Assembly: GCF_051433165.1 (NCBI RefSeq)
Contig: NZ_JBHMFS010000009.1
Location: 1-64,000, forward strand
Reading direction: 5' to 3'
Length of the DNA stretch: 64,000 nucleotides
From: Falsiroseomonas sp051433165
GTDB taxonomy: Bacteria; Pseudomonadota; Alphaproteobacteria; Acetobacterales; Acetobacteraceae
Both the position numbers and the translations under genes were made by a program. Each line of letters opens with the position of its first letter. Positions within the stretch are counted from its first letter, which is position 1. The notes beneath the pieces are model-generated. The model had not been told where the DNA came from and did no database searches. It saw only the letters and a program-made list of their open reading frames with translations. Below are positions 7,887-16,836 of the stretch, in pieces.

Positions 7887-9858
7887 TTTTGCCGGCTGGT
7901 CGACTGCTGGACTGCGCTGCCCCGACGTCGTCATCGATCTGCTCGGCCCGTCACCAACCCCTCCCAAGGTCACTCTTCTCCAGATGCCCAACGGCACTGG
8001 CAAGACGACCACGCTCGAAATGCTGATCGCCACATTGAGCGGCGTTGCGACCTCATGGGACGAGAAGACGGTCCGCAGCTATCGCCGCAAGGGCGACGAC
8101 CGCGACCTCGGGACTTTTGTCGTATCGCTGCTCGTCGATGGACGACCGCTCTCGATCGAGCTTGTTCTCGACTTCGAGATGGGCACGGCACGCTATCGCA
8201 CGACGAACCCCGGAAGCGGAGGCGTGGTGCAATCCTGGTCACCGCCGCCGCCCGTGCGCCGGTTTCTCGCAAAGGATTTCCTCGGGCTTTTCGTGTTCAA
8301 CGGCGAGTTCGCCGCGCGTTTGCTTGATTCTCGCGAAACTGCGGCCGACGACGCGATCGACGCGCTGTGTCAGCTCTATCTGCTCGATGAGGTCGAGGAT
8401 TTCGTCGAGCAGGAATGGTCGCGGCGAACCAAGCAGACCGGTGCTAAAAGCGACGGCGCACTTATCCGCCTGCGCACGCAGCTCGCCAGCATGACCGCCA
8501 GGCGCGTGGTCATCGCCCAGGCGCGGGTTAAGGCCGAAGGTCAGGTCCGAGACACCGTGGCCCAGATCGAGAACTTACAGGCAAGAATTGAGGAACGGCT
8601 CGGAACGGGGCGATCGACACGCGAACAGTTTAACGAGGCCAAAATCGAGATGACGCGGGCAGAAGGCGCACTCGTCGCCGCAGCCGGCAACGCGATGCAG
8701 ACGCTGCGACAGCCGCTGGCGATCCATCCTTCCTTCGCCGGCTCGCTCATCGCGCTAAAGGACAATCTCGATAATCTGCGCCTCCCTGAAAACACGTCAG
8801 CACAATTCTTCAACGAGCTACTCGAGGAGGATGAATGCATCTGTGGTCGGGAGATGACCGCAGGCGCCAAGCATGAAATCGGCATCCGCTCGCTACGCTA
8901 CCTCGACGCTTCCGAGGCGGGCGTCATCAATGCGATCAAGCAGGATATTGGCGATTTCACCGCCGCTTCGGAGACCCAGTCACCGTCCGAGTCCCTTGCT
9001 GCGGCGATGGCCGAGCTCGGGGCCGCCCGCCGCGACCAGAAGATGGCGCGGCAAACGGTACTCGCGCTGCAGCAGAAGCTGATCGATGAAGGCGATGACG
9101 AGCTTCTGGCTTGGCAGCGGCAGCTACAAAGGCAGACCGAGCTCAATACCGAATGCGCCCGCCTGCTTCAAGAAATTGATGCCGACGACGAGAAGGACGG
9201 CGCGTCCGAGCCTTGCTCGCTGAAGCTGATCGACAAGAAAATCAAGGATTTCGGCTCAAAGATCTCCGAAATCACTCAAACCGTGACGCTTCGCAAGCAG
9301 ACCGATGTCGTCAGGGGGATCATGGCGCGGACCAAGGAGCTCGCCCGCCAGAAGATCAAGACCGAGCTCATTGCCCTCAGTAACGAACGACTTGCCAAAG
9401 TGCTTGCCAATGATCCGCTGACGATTGCCCGGATCGACCGTTCGATCCGGCTGGAAGGTCAAGGGACCGGCAGCACCGCACAGGTGCTGGCTGCCGGCTA
9501 TGTCTTCCTCATGAGTGCGCTTAGGCGCGGCAACAACGACTTCCCTCTTGTGGTCGACAGTCCGGCAAACCCAATGGACTTGGGCCGGCGGCGGCGCGTG
9601 GGTGGCCTTATCCCGGAACTGTGCAGCCAATTCGTGGCGTTCACCATCAACACTGAGCTGCCGGGCTTCGTGCCGGCGCTCGCTGGAGCAACCAAAGAGA
9701 TCCGCTATCTGACGATGTTCCGAAAAACGCCTGGAACCGCGCGCCTGCTCCCGGCACTGCCCGCGACAGGCGTCACCCAGAACGATCACTCGGTAGTAGT
9801 CGAGGGTAATGATTATTTCGTGAAGTTCGACGTCACCGAAGACGAAGAGGACCAATAG
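7876..9858 (+). CDS. SMC/Rad50-like coiled-coil ATPase
   Basis: A 660-residue protein with the layout of Rad50/SMC/DndD ATPases. Walker A is QMPNGTGKTTTLEML near residue 40. Long helical, charged coiled-coil segments fill the middle, with a CxC pair (DECICGREM, ~320) like a zinc hook. The C-terminal lobe has VLAAGYVFLMSAL and LVVDSPANPMD (Walker B, ~558). The start at 7876 overlaps the small gene by 11 nt; in-frame ATGs at 7807 and 7840 would add residues unlike a family N-terminus. It is not a copy of the minus-strand dndD, whose motifs differ. A role as DNA clamp or motor working with the PLD helicase is inferred. Confidence 0.8.
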   Translation: MRIDFAGWSTAGLRCPDVVIDLLGPSPTPPKVTLLQMPNGTGKTTTLEMLIATLSGVATSWDEKTVRSYRRKGDDRDLGTFVVSLLVDGRPLSIELVLDFEMGTARYRTTNPGSGGVVQSWSPPPPVRRFLAKDFLGLFVFNGEFAARLLDSRETAADDAIDALCQLYLLDEVEDFVEQEWSRRTKQTGAKSDGALIRLRTQLASMTARRVVIAQARVKAEGQVRDTVAQIENLQARIEERLGTGRSTREQFNEAKIEMTRAEGALVAAAGNAMQTLRQPLAIHPSFAGSLIALKDNLDNLRLPENTSAQFFNELLEEDECICGREMTAGAKHEIGIRSLRYLDASEAGVINAIKQDIGDFTAASETQSPSESLAAAMAELGAARRDQKMARQTVLALQQKLIDEGDDELLAWQRQLQRQTELNTECARLLQEIDADDEKDGASEPCSLKLIDKKIKDFGSKISEITQTVTLRKQTDVVRGIMARTKELARQKIKTELIALSNERLAKVLANDPLTIARIDRSIRLEGQGTGSTAQVLAAGYVFLMSALRRGNNDFPLVVDSPANPMDLGRRRRVGGLIPELCSQFVAFTINTELPGFVPALAGATKEIRYLTMFRKTPGTARLLPALPATGVTQNDHSVVVEGNDYFVKFDVTEDEEDQ

Positions 9859-9859
9859 C

Positions 9860-10342
9860 TTGGCCTATTTCCGTCTCCGCACCGACGCGCAGAGCTGGTT
9901 TTCCGAGATCGCCGATGCGCCGCCTTTCAAAACCAAGTTCGACGTCTACTATCTGTGCCTACTGGCCGGGTTGGCGAGCGGTCGCGCCGCGGAGCTTTCC
10001 GGCGCCGGTAACCCGGCCACCGATCTCGTGGAGAAGTTCGTCGAAGATTATCGGCCGGCAAGCCGCCTGATTATTGGATTGCTGGTGACTGCGGAGCTCA
10101 AGAAAAACGGCATTGATGTTAGTGAGAAGGCGCAGGTTCGTGCGCTCTTCAAGCGGCTGGTCGACTCTGAAAGCCCCAACAGCCTGACAGAGATGGGCAT
10201 GCGCCGGCTCAACGCCTATGCGAGCGGTGGATACGAATACCTTGCCGAGAAGCGCGACATGAAGCCGTATACGGTCGAAGAGTTCATCCAGGGCTACACC
10301 GCTCTGATTGAGGAAGCGGTGGAAAAGGCGTCTGCCGCCTAG
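9860..10342 (+). CDS. Uncharacterised protein closing the dnd-facing module
   Basis: A 160-residue soluble, mostly helical protein starting at TTG, one base after the ATPase stop; no ATG is available near the front, so start efficiency may be low. It carries DVYYLCLLAGLASGR, LIIGLLVTAELKKNG and a long C-terminal helix. I do not recognise the family. Its size and position suggest a partner of the ATPase, perhaps analogous to small accessory subunits of Dnd-type loci, but it does not align by eye with DndE. Its TAG stop overlaps the dndA stop of the opposite strand in the bases ctag (10339-10342), so the two modules meet with no spacer and no room for a terminator. Confidence 0.7.
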   Translation: MAYFRLRTDAQSWFSEIADAPPFKTKFDVYYLCLLAGLASGRAAELSGAGNPATDLVEKFVEDYRPASRLIIGLLVTAELKKNGIDVSEKAQVRALFKRLVDSESPNSLTEMGMRRLNAYASGGYEYLAEKRDMKPYTVEEFIQGYTALIEEAVEKASAA

Positions 10343-11508
10343 ACAATCGCCGGCGCCGGCGATGAGCGCCGCAGCCGGGCGCACTCGTCGATGATCAGCG
10401 CAGCTGCATCCCTCATCTGCGCCTCTGTTGTAAACCGGCCGGGAGCGATGCGGAATGCGCCGCGAGCCCGCTCGGTATTGCCGTACATGGCCAAGAGGAC
10501 ATGCGAAGTCTCGATCTTGTCCGTTGTGCAGGCGCTCGATGCCGAGAAGCTCAGCTGCTCGCGAAGACTCCGTATCAGCGCGAGCGGCTCAAGCGCTGGA
10601 ATAGAGAAGGATAAGTTGTTCGGTAGCCGCTCGGTTGGATGCCCATTGAGTACAGCGCCAGGCACTTGCGCAAGCAATAGATCCCGGAACTCGGTACACA
10701 TCGCTGACAACCGCGCCGCTTCGGCCTTGGCCGATTTTTTGGCGACCGCCATGGCAGCGCCCATGCCGACGATGCCCGCGGTATTGAGGGTCCCGGGCCG
10801 AAGGCCGCGTTCCTGACCGCCACCGAAGAGCATGGGGGCGAGTTTCACCCGCGGGCGCCGCGAACGGACGTACAGCGCTCCGATCCCTTTGGGTCCATAG
10901 ACCTTGTGCGCGGACAGACTGGCAAGGTGGATGTTGTCGCGCTCGACATCGATGTCGCCGCAGGCAGCGACCTGCGCCAGATCGGTGTGGAAGATAATGC
11001 CGCGCGCGGCGCAGACAGCGCCGATTTCGCCGATCGGCTGAAGCGAGCCGACCTCGTTGTTGGCTGCCATGACAGAAACCAAGGCGGTGTCATCGCAAAG
11101 GCTCCGGGAAAGAGCGTTCACGGACACCCGTCCGTCGGCATCAACCGGCAGATAGGTGACGCGCCAACCGTCGCGCTCGAGCGCGCGTGCCGGCTCTAGG
11201 ATCGCGGGATGCTCGATAACGGTAGTGATGAGATGCTTCTTCTGAGGGTTGGCGCGCGCAACCCCGAAGAGGGCCAGATTGTCCGCTTCGGTACAGCTTC
11301 CGGTGAAGATGATCTCGTTCTCACGGGCACCGATGGCCTCGGCGACCAGAGCGCGAGCGGCGCCGACCGCACGCGCTGCCGCATTACCATCCTCATGCTC
11401 CACGCTCGACGGATTGCCGAATAGCTCCCGGAGATAGGGCTCCATCGCTTGCAGCACGATGGGATCGATCGGGGTGGTCGCGTTGTGGTCCAGATAAATA
11501 CGGGCCAT
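10339..11508 (-). CDS. dndA: Cysteine desulfurase of the phosphorothioation system
   Basis: A 389-residue class V aminotransferase-fold cysteine desulfurase (NifS/IscS-like). IYLDHNATTPID opens the protein, the PLP lysine lies in LSAHKVYGPKGIGALYV, and the catalytic cysteine is in FSASSACTTDK. It takes sulfur from cysteine as a persulfide and, as DndA, hands it to DndC for insertion into the DNA backbone. It is the last gene of dndB-C-D-E-A, beginning 6 nt after dndE. The DndA call rather than a housekeeping IscS rests on this operon position. Its stop overlaps the stop of the convergent module. Confidence 0.93.
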   Translation of the reverse strand: MARIYLDHNATTPIDPIVLQAMEPYLRELFGNPSSVEHEDGNAAARAVGAARALVAEAIGARENEIIFTGSCTEADNLALFGVARANPQKKHLITTVIEHPAILEPARALERDGWRVTYLPVDADGRVSVNALSRSLCDDTALVSVMAANNEVGSLQPIGEIGAVCAARGIIFHTDLAQVAACGDIDVERDNIHLASLSAHKVYGPKGIGALYVRSRRPRVKLAPMLFGGGQERGLRPGTLNTAGIVGMGAAMAVAKKSAKAEAARLSAMCTEFRDLLLAQVPGAVLNGHPTERLPNNLSFSIPALEPLALIRSLREQLSFSASSACTTDKIETSHVLLAMYGNTERARGAFRIAPGRFTTEAQMRDAAALIIDECARLRRSSPAPAIV

Positions 11509-11514
11509 TAGGCG

Positions 11515-11892
11515 TTAGGCCGCCATCGGAACGAGCCGGAGGAGGTCCGCAGGCGACTTGGCACGCACCGCGAGCGTGCCGACACCGCGATGAATATGGC
11601 CCCGCAGGCGGTCGAGCAGCGTCTCATCGTCGAGCTGCTCATCACCCAAGTGACCTTCTTCGACCCAGCGCAGCAAGGCCGCAATCAGCGCGCCATATTC
11701 ACCGGTCAGCGTGTAGGCGTTGAACTCGGACCCATCCTCATCCGGGATCGCAGCGCCGCCGAGCGGTCCTTCCTCCAGAGAAATCATGATTGCCATGCGG
11801 CAAAGGAGATTTGGCGTGATCCCGGTCCGCTGGCGCAGCGAGCGAAGCTTGCTGGTCGCGTCGCTGGAGATCTTAAGCTTGCTGTAGTGCAT
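11515..11892 (-). CDS. dndE: DNA sulfur modification protein DndE
   Basis: A 125-residue protein with the DndE opening (KLKISSDATSKLRSLRQRTG, then ITPNLLCRMAI) and an ISLEEG segment, matching the small DndE family in length. DndE binds nicked double-stranded DNA and is required for phosphorothioate insertion. The ATG at 11892 has a strong GGGAGGATCC just upstream and overlaps the end of dndD by 20 nt; the frame extends further back only within dndD. It sits between dndD and dndA as in canonical clusters. Confidence 0.88.
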   Translation of the reverse strand: MHYSKLKISSDATSKLRSLRQRTGITPNLLCRMAIMISLEEGPLGGAAIPDEDGSEFNAYTLTGEYGALIAALLRWVEEGHLGDEQLDDETLLDRLRGHIHRGVGTLAVRAKSPADLLRLVPMAA

Positions 11893-13882
11893 GGATCCTC
11901 CCGGTAGGCTCGGCCACGAAATAGCCGTTCGACACCACCGTGCGGCCGGCCACATGATCATAATCCAACCTGAAGGCATGAGAGACGTTCGGCGCTAGAT
12001 CGTGCATCAAGGCTTCGTCGATCTCAGTGTCGGTGGACAATAGGATCACCTGATGTGATGCGGCCGGGAAATACTGGCCGGTTAGCTTGGCGCGATGTTC
12101 CGAGTCCAGGCGGGCAAGCGGCGTATCGATAATCATAGGCAGCGGTCGACCGCTGGTGCGTGCGAGCGCCCACAGCATGGCGATGGCATAGATCTGCTTT
12201 TCGCCCGCCGAAAGGGCCGTCTTCGGATTTTCCCGGCGCTGCTGATCGATCAGGGTGGTGGCGAAGGTCTCAGGATCAATCCGAATGTCCGCGATCAGAT
12301 CGGCCTTGCGTGCCAGCCGGTTGAAGCAGCTGACGAACTCGGTGCGCAGCTGACCCAACTTATGTTCGAGCAGCCGACGCTCATAATCGCTGAGCGCCTG
12401 TGCGGTCCGCACGGCGAGTTCCGCACGTTGCCTAGCCTTGACCGAACCCGCCTGTTCATCCTCGAGGCGACGCCGCTCCCGGTCCAAAGTGACCATCTGG
12501 CCGCGCAGCAATTTGAGCTCCTCCTGCCGACCGCTCAGAGCCGCCTCGGTGGCGCCGACCTTCTGTTCGGCCAGTCTGAGCTCGTCGAGCAGGACACCCG
12601 CCGCCGCATTATCTGCTCGGGCAAGTGCAGTATCTAGGGCTCGCACCTTCGCGGTCAGCGCGTCGAGTTTCTTCAGCAAGGCGTGGGCGCGGGGACGAAC
12701 GTCCGTTTCTATTTCTGCGAGGCGGCCCAATGTCGCAGCGCCATCGCCTACCTCCCGGAACGCCGAATGACTAAGCACTTCTGAATGCGGACGGGTCTGC
12801 TCTTCAAAAAATTGTTGCAGGTCAGTCCAATGCACGGCGTCCCATTTGGCTTGCCGCTTCGCGGCCTTATCGCCACGCCATGCAACCAGCAGACTGCGCA
12901 CCATCGTCAGCGAGCCTTGTTGGCGCTCAGGCCCATCGGCCTGTGCCAGCGCTGTTCGAAAGCTGCCGACCAGCCTCGGCGCCAAGGTGAAGGGTAGGAG
13001 CCTGTTGGCTAGGTCCCTCATCTCCTGCTCGCAGCGCGTGATGCTCCGCTTGGCCTCGTCCCGCTCCGCTTCCGTGCGCGCGCGGTGCAAGGCTATGTCG
13101 CCGCCTTCCGCCACGAACTGCCGCCGGACACGCTCAGCCTGGCGAGCTTGAGAGTCCCGTGCAGTCACGAGCTCGGCCACCGCATCGCCAATCTCCTCGG
13201 CACGACGCGCTGAGGCGGCGATATTGCGGCTTACCGTCTCAAGCTGTGCAGCCGACGCGCCATCGTCGTCGCGCAGGTGACGCGCAAGATAGAGGCCCAG
13301 GTCAGCGCGCAGGCGACCGACGAGCTCGATCCCCAGCAATCCGCGCATCGCTTCGGCGAGATGTTCGTTCTCGGTTTCGCCGTCAGCGATCTCACTAATC
13401 TTTTCGCCATCGAAGAAGAAAAACTGTGAGACACCGGGCGGTATCAGCTCCTGAAGGAAATGATGCCATTCATCACGCGGAACCGACTTGACGACCGCGC
13501 CGTCCATTTCAAGCAGCAAGGTCTCAGCCAAGGCCTTTCCCCGCACAGCCCATTCCCGACGCACCCGGTACCGATGCACTATGCCGGCTTCCGCATAATC
13601 GAACTCAAGGCCAACCGCCGCAGCCATTGTGGTAGCCGTCCGATTGATGCGACCGCGTAGATAGGCTTCGTAGTCGGACTGAGCGACGCGTGCGCCCAAT
13701 GCGCGGCGCCCGTACAATGCCAAACGAACGGCCTCGAGCAGGGTCGTCTTGCCCGACCCGTTCTTGCCACCAACCAGAACAATCGGGCAGGCATCGCCAC
13801 GCCGGCTGCGGGGCACGAGATCAATTTCCGTCGTTCCGGCGTAGAGGCCGAAATCTTTAAGGATGACGTTGCGCAATATCAT
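11873..13882 (-). CDS. dndD: DNA sulfur modification ATPase DndD
   Basis: A 669-residue SMC-like ATPase. It begins MILRNVILKDFGLYAG and has Walker A GGKNGSGKTTLLEA (residues ~38-50), a coiled-coil middle, the ABC signature LSAGEKQIYAIAMLWAL (~555) and Walker B PMIIDTPLARLDSEHR (~580). These are the hallmarks of DndD, which supplies ATP-driven DNA handling in the Dnd modification complex. Its ATG overlaps the dndC stop in ATGA, so it is translationally coupled. All motifs look intact. Confidence 0.93.
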   Translation of the reverse strand: MILRNVILKDFGLYAGTTEIDLVPRSRRGDACPIVLVGGKNGSGKTTLLEAVRLALYGRRALGARVAQSDYEAYLRGRINRTATTMAAAVGLEFDYAEAGIVHRYRVRREWAVRGKALAETLLLEMDGAVVKSVPRDEWHHFLQELIPPGVSQFFFFDGEKISEIADGETENEHLAEAMRGLLGIELVGRLRADLGLYLARHLRDDDGASAAQLETVSRNIAASARRAEEIGDAVAELVTARDSQARQAERVRRQFVAEGGDIALHRARTEAERDEAKRSITRCEQEMRDLANRLLPFTLAPRLVGSFRTALAQADGPERQQGSLTMVRSLLVAWRGDKAAKRQAKWDAVHWTDLQQFFEEQTRPHSEVLSHSAFREVGDGAATLGRLAEIETDVRPRAHALLKKLDALTAKVRALDTALARADNAAAGVLLDELRLAEQKVGATEAALSGRQEELKLLRGQMVTLDRERRRLEDEQAGSVKARQRAELAVRTAQALSDYERRLLEHKLGQLRTEFVSCFNRLARKADLIADIRIDPETFATTLIDQQRRENPKTALSAGEKQIYAIAMLWALARTSGRPLPMIIDTPLARLDSEHRAKLTGQYFPAASHQVILLSTDTEIDEALMHDLAPNVSHAFRLDYDHVAGRTVVSNGYFVAEPTGRIHALQQA

Positions 13883-15363
13883 TCGGCAGCACCTTCGCCG
13901 CTGGCCGCCGAGGCAAGTGCTCCCTCGTCGTCGTCGAGTTCGGTACTCTCCACTTCAACGGAGGGGCGACCGGCAAGCCGCTCCGCAAGTACCATATTGA
14001 GTCCGCGCCACTCCTGCCGGAACAGATCCTCGATCTTTGTATGAACCGCATGCCGGCGCTTTAGCCCATGCGCGGCACGCTCGACATCGAGAAGCTTGAT
14101 GACGAGTTCGGTCGGTACTTCATGGGCGGCACAGATCGAGGCTAGCAGCCGGCCATCATCAGCTGTGAAGGTGACGGCGTCTTCGGCGATCCACTTGAGG
14201 TCGCGGCCAAGGATATCGTGCACGATCGGCGGCACTGAGTCTGCCCAGTCGCCGCGCTCCGCACGCCAGATCCGCCTGATCTCGTGCAGCTCGGCATCGT
14301 GGACGAGAAGGGTCTCATTGCCGGGCGGGGCTTCACGTTGGACCCGGATCTGCGTCTCGAGCAGCCGGCGAAGCAGCGTCTTGCAGAAATCCAGCGTGTA
14401 GGGCCCCGGAACCGGCGTATCGGTTCCTTTGATGAAGGCGACCTGGCCGCTGCGCCGCCTGAAGTCGCGATAGAGCTTCTTTTTGTCGGGCGTCTGCGTC
14501 TCAGCCAGCAAATCGCGAAATTCGAGCAATGGCTCGAGCCAGTCTTCGCCCGAATCAATCATCGCTTCCATCGAGCGATCACGCTCGACAACCGTACAGA
14601 CCCAGCAGCCGAAGCGCGAATTGCCGCAGCTTGGTGTCGTTGTATCTACCACCAGCGGACATTCGCCGGCTTGTGCATTACGATACATTGCGACAAGATC
14701 GCGATTGTCATTTCCCCACGGCGATGGGTTCTGGAGCAGGTAAGTCCAGACGTCGTCGGTGGTTAGCGCCTCGATCGGGCCGTATACAAAGGCGTTCAGC
14801 AGCGAGGAATGCCGCGAGAGTGGCGATCCCTTGATCCGGTGGAACGACATGACCTGGGCGCGGGTCGCGCTCTCGGACGAGCGGACCCCCAGGATCATCA
14901 CCACTTCACCGAAGTCGGCCACCTTGGACTTAATGAAGTCGTTGGCCGGTTCGATCTTAAGGCGTTCAGTGCACCAGCGGAAACGTCGCGATGGCGCAGG
15001 GTAGCCCCGGCCAATCATATTTACCCAGAAGCTGCGATCAACCGTTGGCATGACCTTTTCGGTCTTGATCGGCAGCCCCTGTTCGACGGCCGCCTTCTCG
15101 ATCCGCTCGAGTGTCACGTCAATATAGCGGACGATCACTGGCGTCTCGACCAGCGTATCCGAGCTGATCACATAGACTGGCTTCTGGCGCTGCTCTAGCG
15201 GCAGGCCGAGCAGTGCCTTCCAAACCATCTGCAAGGCGCAGGTCGAGTCCTTCCCGCCGGAATAGCCGACTACCCAGGGGCGGCTATCCGAGAGATAGAC
15301 CTGCTGGATCTCGCGGTAGCGCGCCTCGAGGCCGTTACCGTCGAGCAGTGATGTACGCGCCAT
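13879..15363 (-). CDS. dndC: Sulfurtransferase DndC (PAPS-reductase-like)
   Basis: A 494-residue protein of the ATP-pyrophosphatase/PAPS-reductase superfamily. The PP-loop is WVVGYSGGKDSTCALQMVW (SGGKDS at residues 35-40). A cysteine group TPSCGNSRFGCWVCTVVERD fits the iron-sulfur cluster site of DndC. Downstream RDLKWIAEDAVTF and the acidic tail are also DndC-like. DndC activates the backbone phosphate with ATP and receives sulfur from DndA. It overlaps dndB by one base (TGATG) and dndD by four, so dndB-C-D-E-A reads as one transcript. Confidence 0.94.
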   Translation of the reverse strand: MARTSLLDGNGLEARYREIQQVYLSDSRPWVVGYSGGKDSTCALQMVWKALLGLPLEQRQKPVYVISSDTLVETPVIVRYIDVTLERIEKAAVEQGLPIKTEKVMPTVDRSFWVNMIGRGYPAPSRRFRWCTERLKIEPANDFIKSKVADFGEVVMILGVRSSESATRAQVMSFHRIKGSPLSRHSSLLNAFVYGPIEALTTDDVWTYLLQNPSPWGNDNRDLVAMYRNAQAGECPLVVDTTTPSCGNSRFGCWVCTVVERDRSMEAMIDSGEDWLEPLLEFRDLLAETQTPDKKKLYRDFRRRSGQVAFIKGTDTPVPGPYTLDFCKTLLRRLLETQIRVQREAPPGNETLLVHDAELHEIRRIWRAERGDWADSVPPIVHDILGRDLKWIAEDAVTFTADDGRLLASICAAHEVPTELVIKLLDVERAAHGLKRRHAVHTKIEDLFRQEWRGLNMVLAERLAGRPSVEVESTELDDDEGALASAASGEGAAE

Positions 15364-16475
15364 CAGCCGACCGCCTTCAACGGAACATTCTCCCCCGGTG
15401 CGTAGAGATCCTCAACGCGCTTCCCTTCCTCGTCGAGCGGCAGGCCAAGTGCGCGCACAATCACGTTGGTCACCAAGGTGACATTGTTCTTCGACTTGTT
15501 GACCTTACCGGCAACTAGGGCACGATTGTCCCACAGAGCGCGGTTGGCGCGCGCCCAGTCAATCGTCCGCAACTTTGCCAGCCGGTTTGCCCAATCCTTA
15601 GGATATGCTCTGATGAGCTGCGCGCCAGCTTTAGCGATCGCGAGCACCGCCACCCCGTGCGCATGGATATAGTCGCGACGCAGCTCGAAGGAGGAAACTT
15701 CCCGCGTCCCGACCCGCTGCCAATCCGGCATCTGCTCGATCACGGCATTCCAGAAGGCAATTGCCAAAACCTTGTCGCTTGCGTCAATCGTCCCCGAGCT
15801 AGATTTGCCCACCAGTTCGCCGATTGCCTGATGAAAGCTGCTCAGCGTAAAAAACTTGATCGATCGGTTTGAGATACTAGTTCCATCATAGCAGGTGAAA
15901 TCACGCAGCAGAGGGATTTCCTTCACTACGTCGCGTGACAGCACCGATAGCGCGTCGCGATGATTGTAGAGGATCTTGATCGATTTTGTCGGCCGGACCG
16001 CATGGATGTTTAAGTCGGCAAACATCTGTTGCGACCGGTGCAGGCCCTTGTCGACAAATACGACGACCGAGATCGTCTCGTCGCCGAGGGTTGGCCGCTC
16101 GCAGATGGCTTCCTCGATTGCCGCACGGCGATGCTGGCCATCGTTGATTAGGATCGTCGCCCCCATGTCGATCCGAAGCTGCCCCACCTTGCGCAACGGG
16201 CCGTCGGCCGCGGCCGGCTCAAATTCGATCTCGCCATCGATCGAGGCGCAGAGCGAGGACAGGATATACTCGCTCGCATTGCCGGTGATGTAGTTTGCGA
16301 TGGCCGGGACGCGCGCCTTGTTCAGCACGCGTTGAGCGCGAAGTTCAGCCGGCATGGCCTCGTCGTCGAACTTGAACAGGCGGGGGACCACCTTCAGCGG
16401 CACCATGATGACGTAGTAGGCGCTGCCCGCCTGAACGCCGCGGATCGCGGTGAAATCTAAGGTGTTACCGTCCAT
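15363..16475 (-). CDS. dndB: DGQHR-domain protein DndB, regulator of the dnd operon
   Basis: A 370-residue protein with the family-defining DGQHRRAAIEEAI motif (DGQHR at residues 112-116) in a ParB/sulfiredoxin-like fold. DndB acts as repressor or modulator of the dnd operon in studied species and is not needed for sulfur insertion itself. It is the first gene; the upstream region at 16521-16575 carries a direct and inverted TGGAAGT array that could be its operator. ATG 16475 has an AGGGGCGC stretch upstream. Motifs look intact. Confidence 0.92.
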   Translation of the reverse strand: MDGNTLDFTAIRGVQAGSAYYVIMVPLKVVPRLFKFDDEAMPAELRAQRVLNKARVPAIANYITGNASEYILSSLCASIDGEIEFEPAAADGPLRKVGQLRIDMGATILINDGQHRRAAIEEAICERPTLGDETISVVVFVDKGLHRSQQMFADLNIHAVRPTKSIKILYNHRDALSVLSRDVVKEIPLLRDFTCYDGTSISNRSIKFFTLSSFHQAIGELVGKSSSGTIDASDKVLAIAFWNAVIEQMPDWQRVGTREVSSFELRRDYIHAHGVAVLAIAKAGAQLIRAYPKDWANRLAKLRTIDWARANRALWDNRALVAGKVNKSKNNVTLVTNVIVRALGLPLDEEGKRVEDLYAPGENVPLKAVG

Positions 16476-16520
16476 GGAAAAGCGCCCCTGATGAAGGGTA
16501 AACCTACCCGACAGCTGCGA

Positions 16521-16575
16521 TGGAAGTCAACTCGGAGGGATTGGAAGTCTATTTGGTGGTAGAAATCCACTTCCA
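16521..16575. promoter_or_regulatory. Candidate operator of the dnd operon
   Basis: Three copies of TGGAAGT lie 46-100 bp upstream of dndB: direct copies at 16521 and 16542 (21 bp apart, two helical turns) and an inverted copy at 16569-16575. The helical phasing and position fit a repressor site, most simply for DndB. Binding is inference; the array itself is seen directly. Confidence 0.45.
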
Positions 16576-16836
16576 TGGTCAGATCTCGCCTGGGCTTCAG
16601 CGACAGGAACATGTCAAGCGAGCGAGTCCGGCGCTCTGCAAACGCAGCCATTGGGCCAAGCCCGGCCTTTGCAACCGGCCTGGCGCGTGGTCTTGCAATT
16701 CCTCCACTAGGCTCGAGCAATAGCGGCGCCCTATCGGGCTGTCGGCGTGGGGTTGGCATGACTAGGGGGGGGATCCGATACCCCCAACGCGTCATCGGCC
16801 TTGTTCGCGAATTGTTCTCATGCATAGAATGCCCCT
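16576..16836. other. Intergenic, no supported gene
   Basis: Apart from the dnd promoter region at its left edge, I see no domain or convincing start signal in this stretch. Confidence 0.4.

Noticed and set aside
9860..10342. Second dndE copy
   Set aside because: Similar in size, but it lacks the KLKIS and LLCRMAI segments of DndE.
1978..10342. DndFGH restriction genes
   Set aside because: No HerA/FtsK-like DndH and no DndF/G pattern; the domains present are different.
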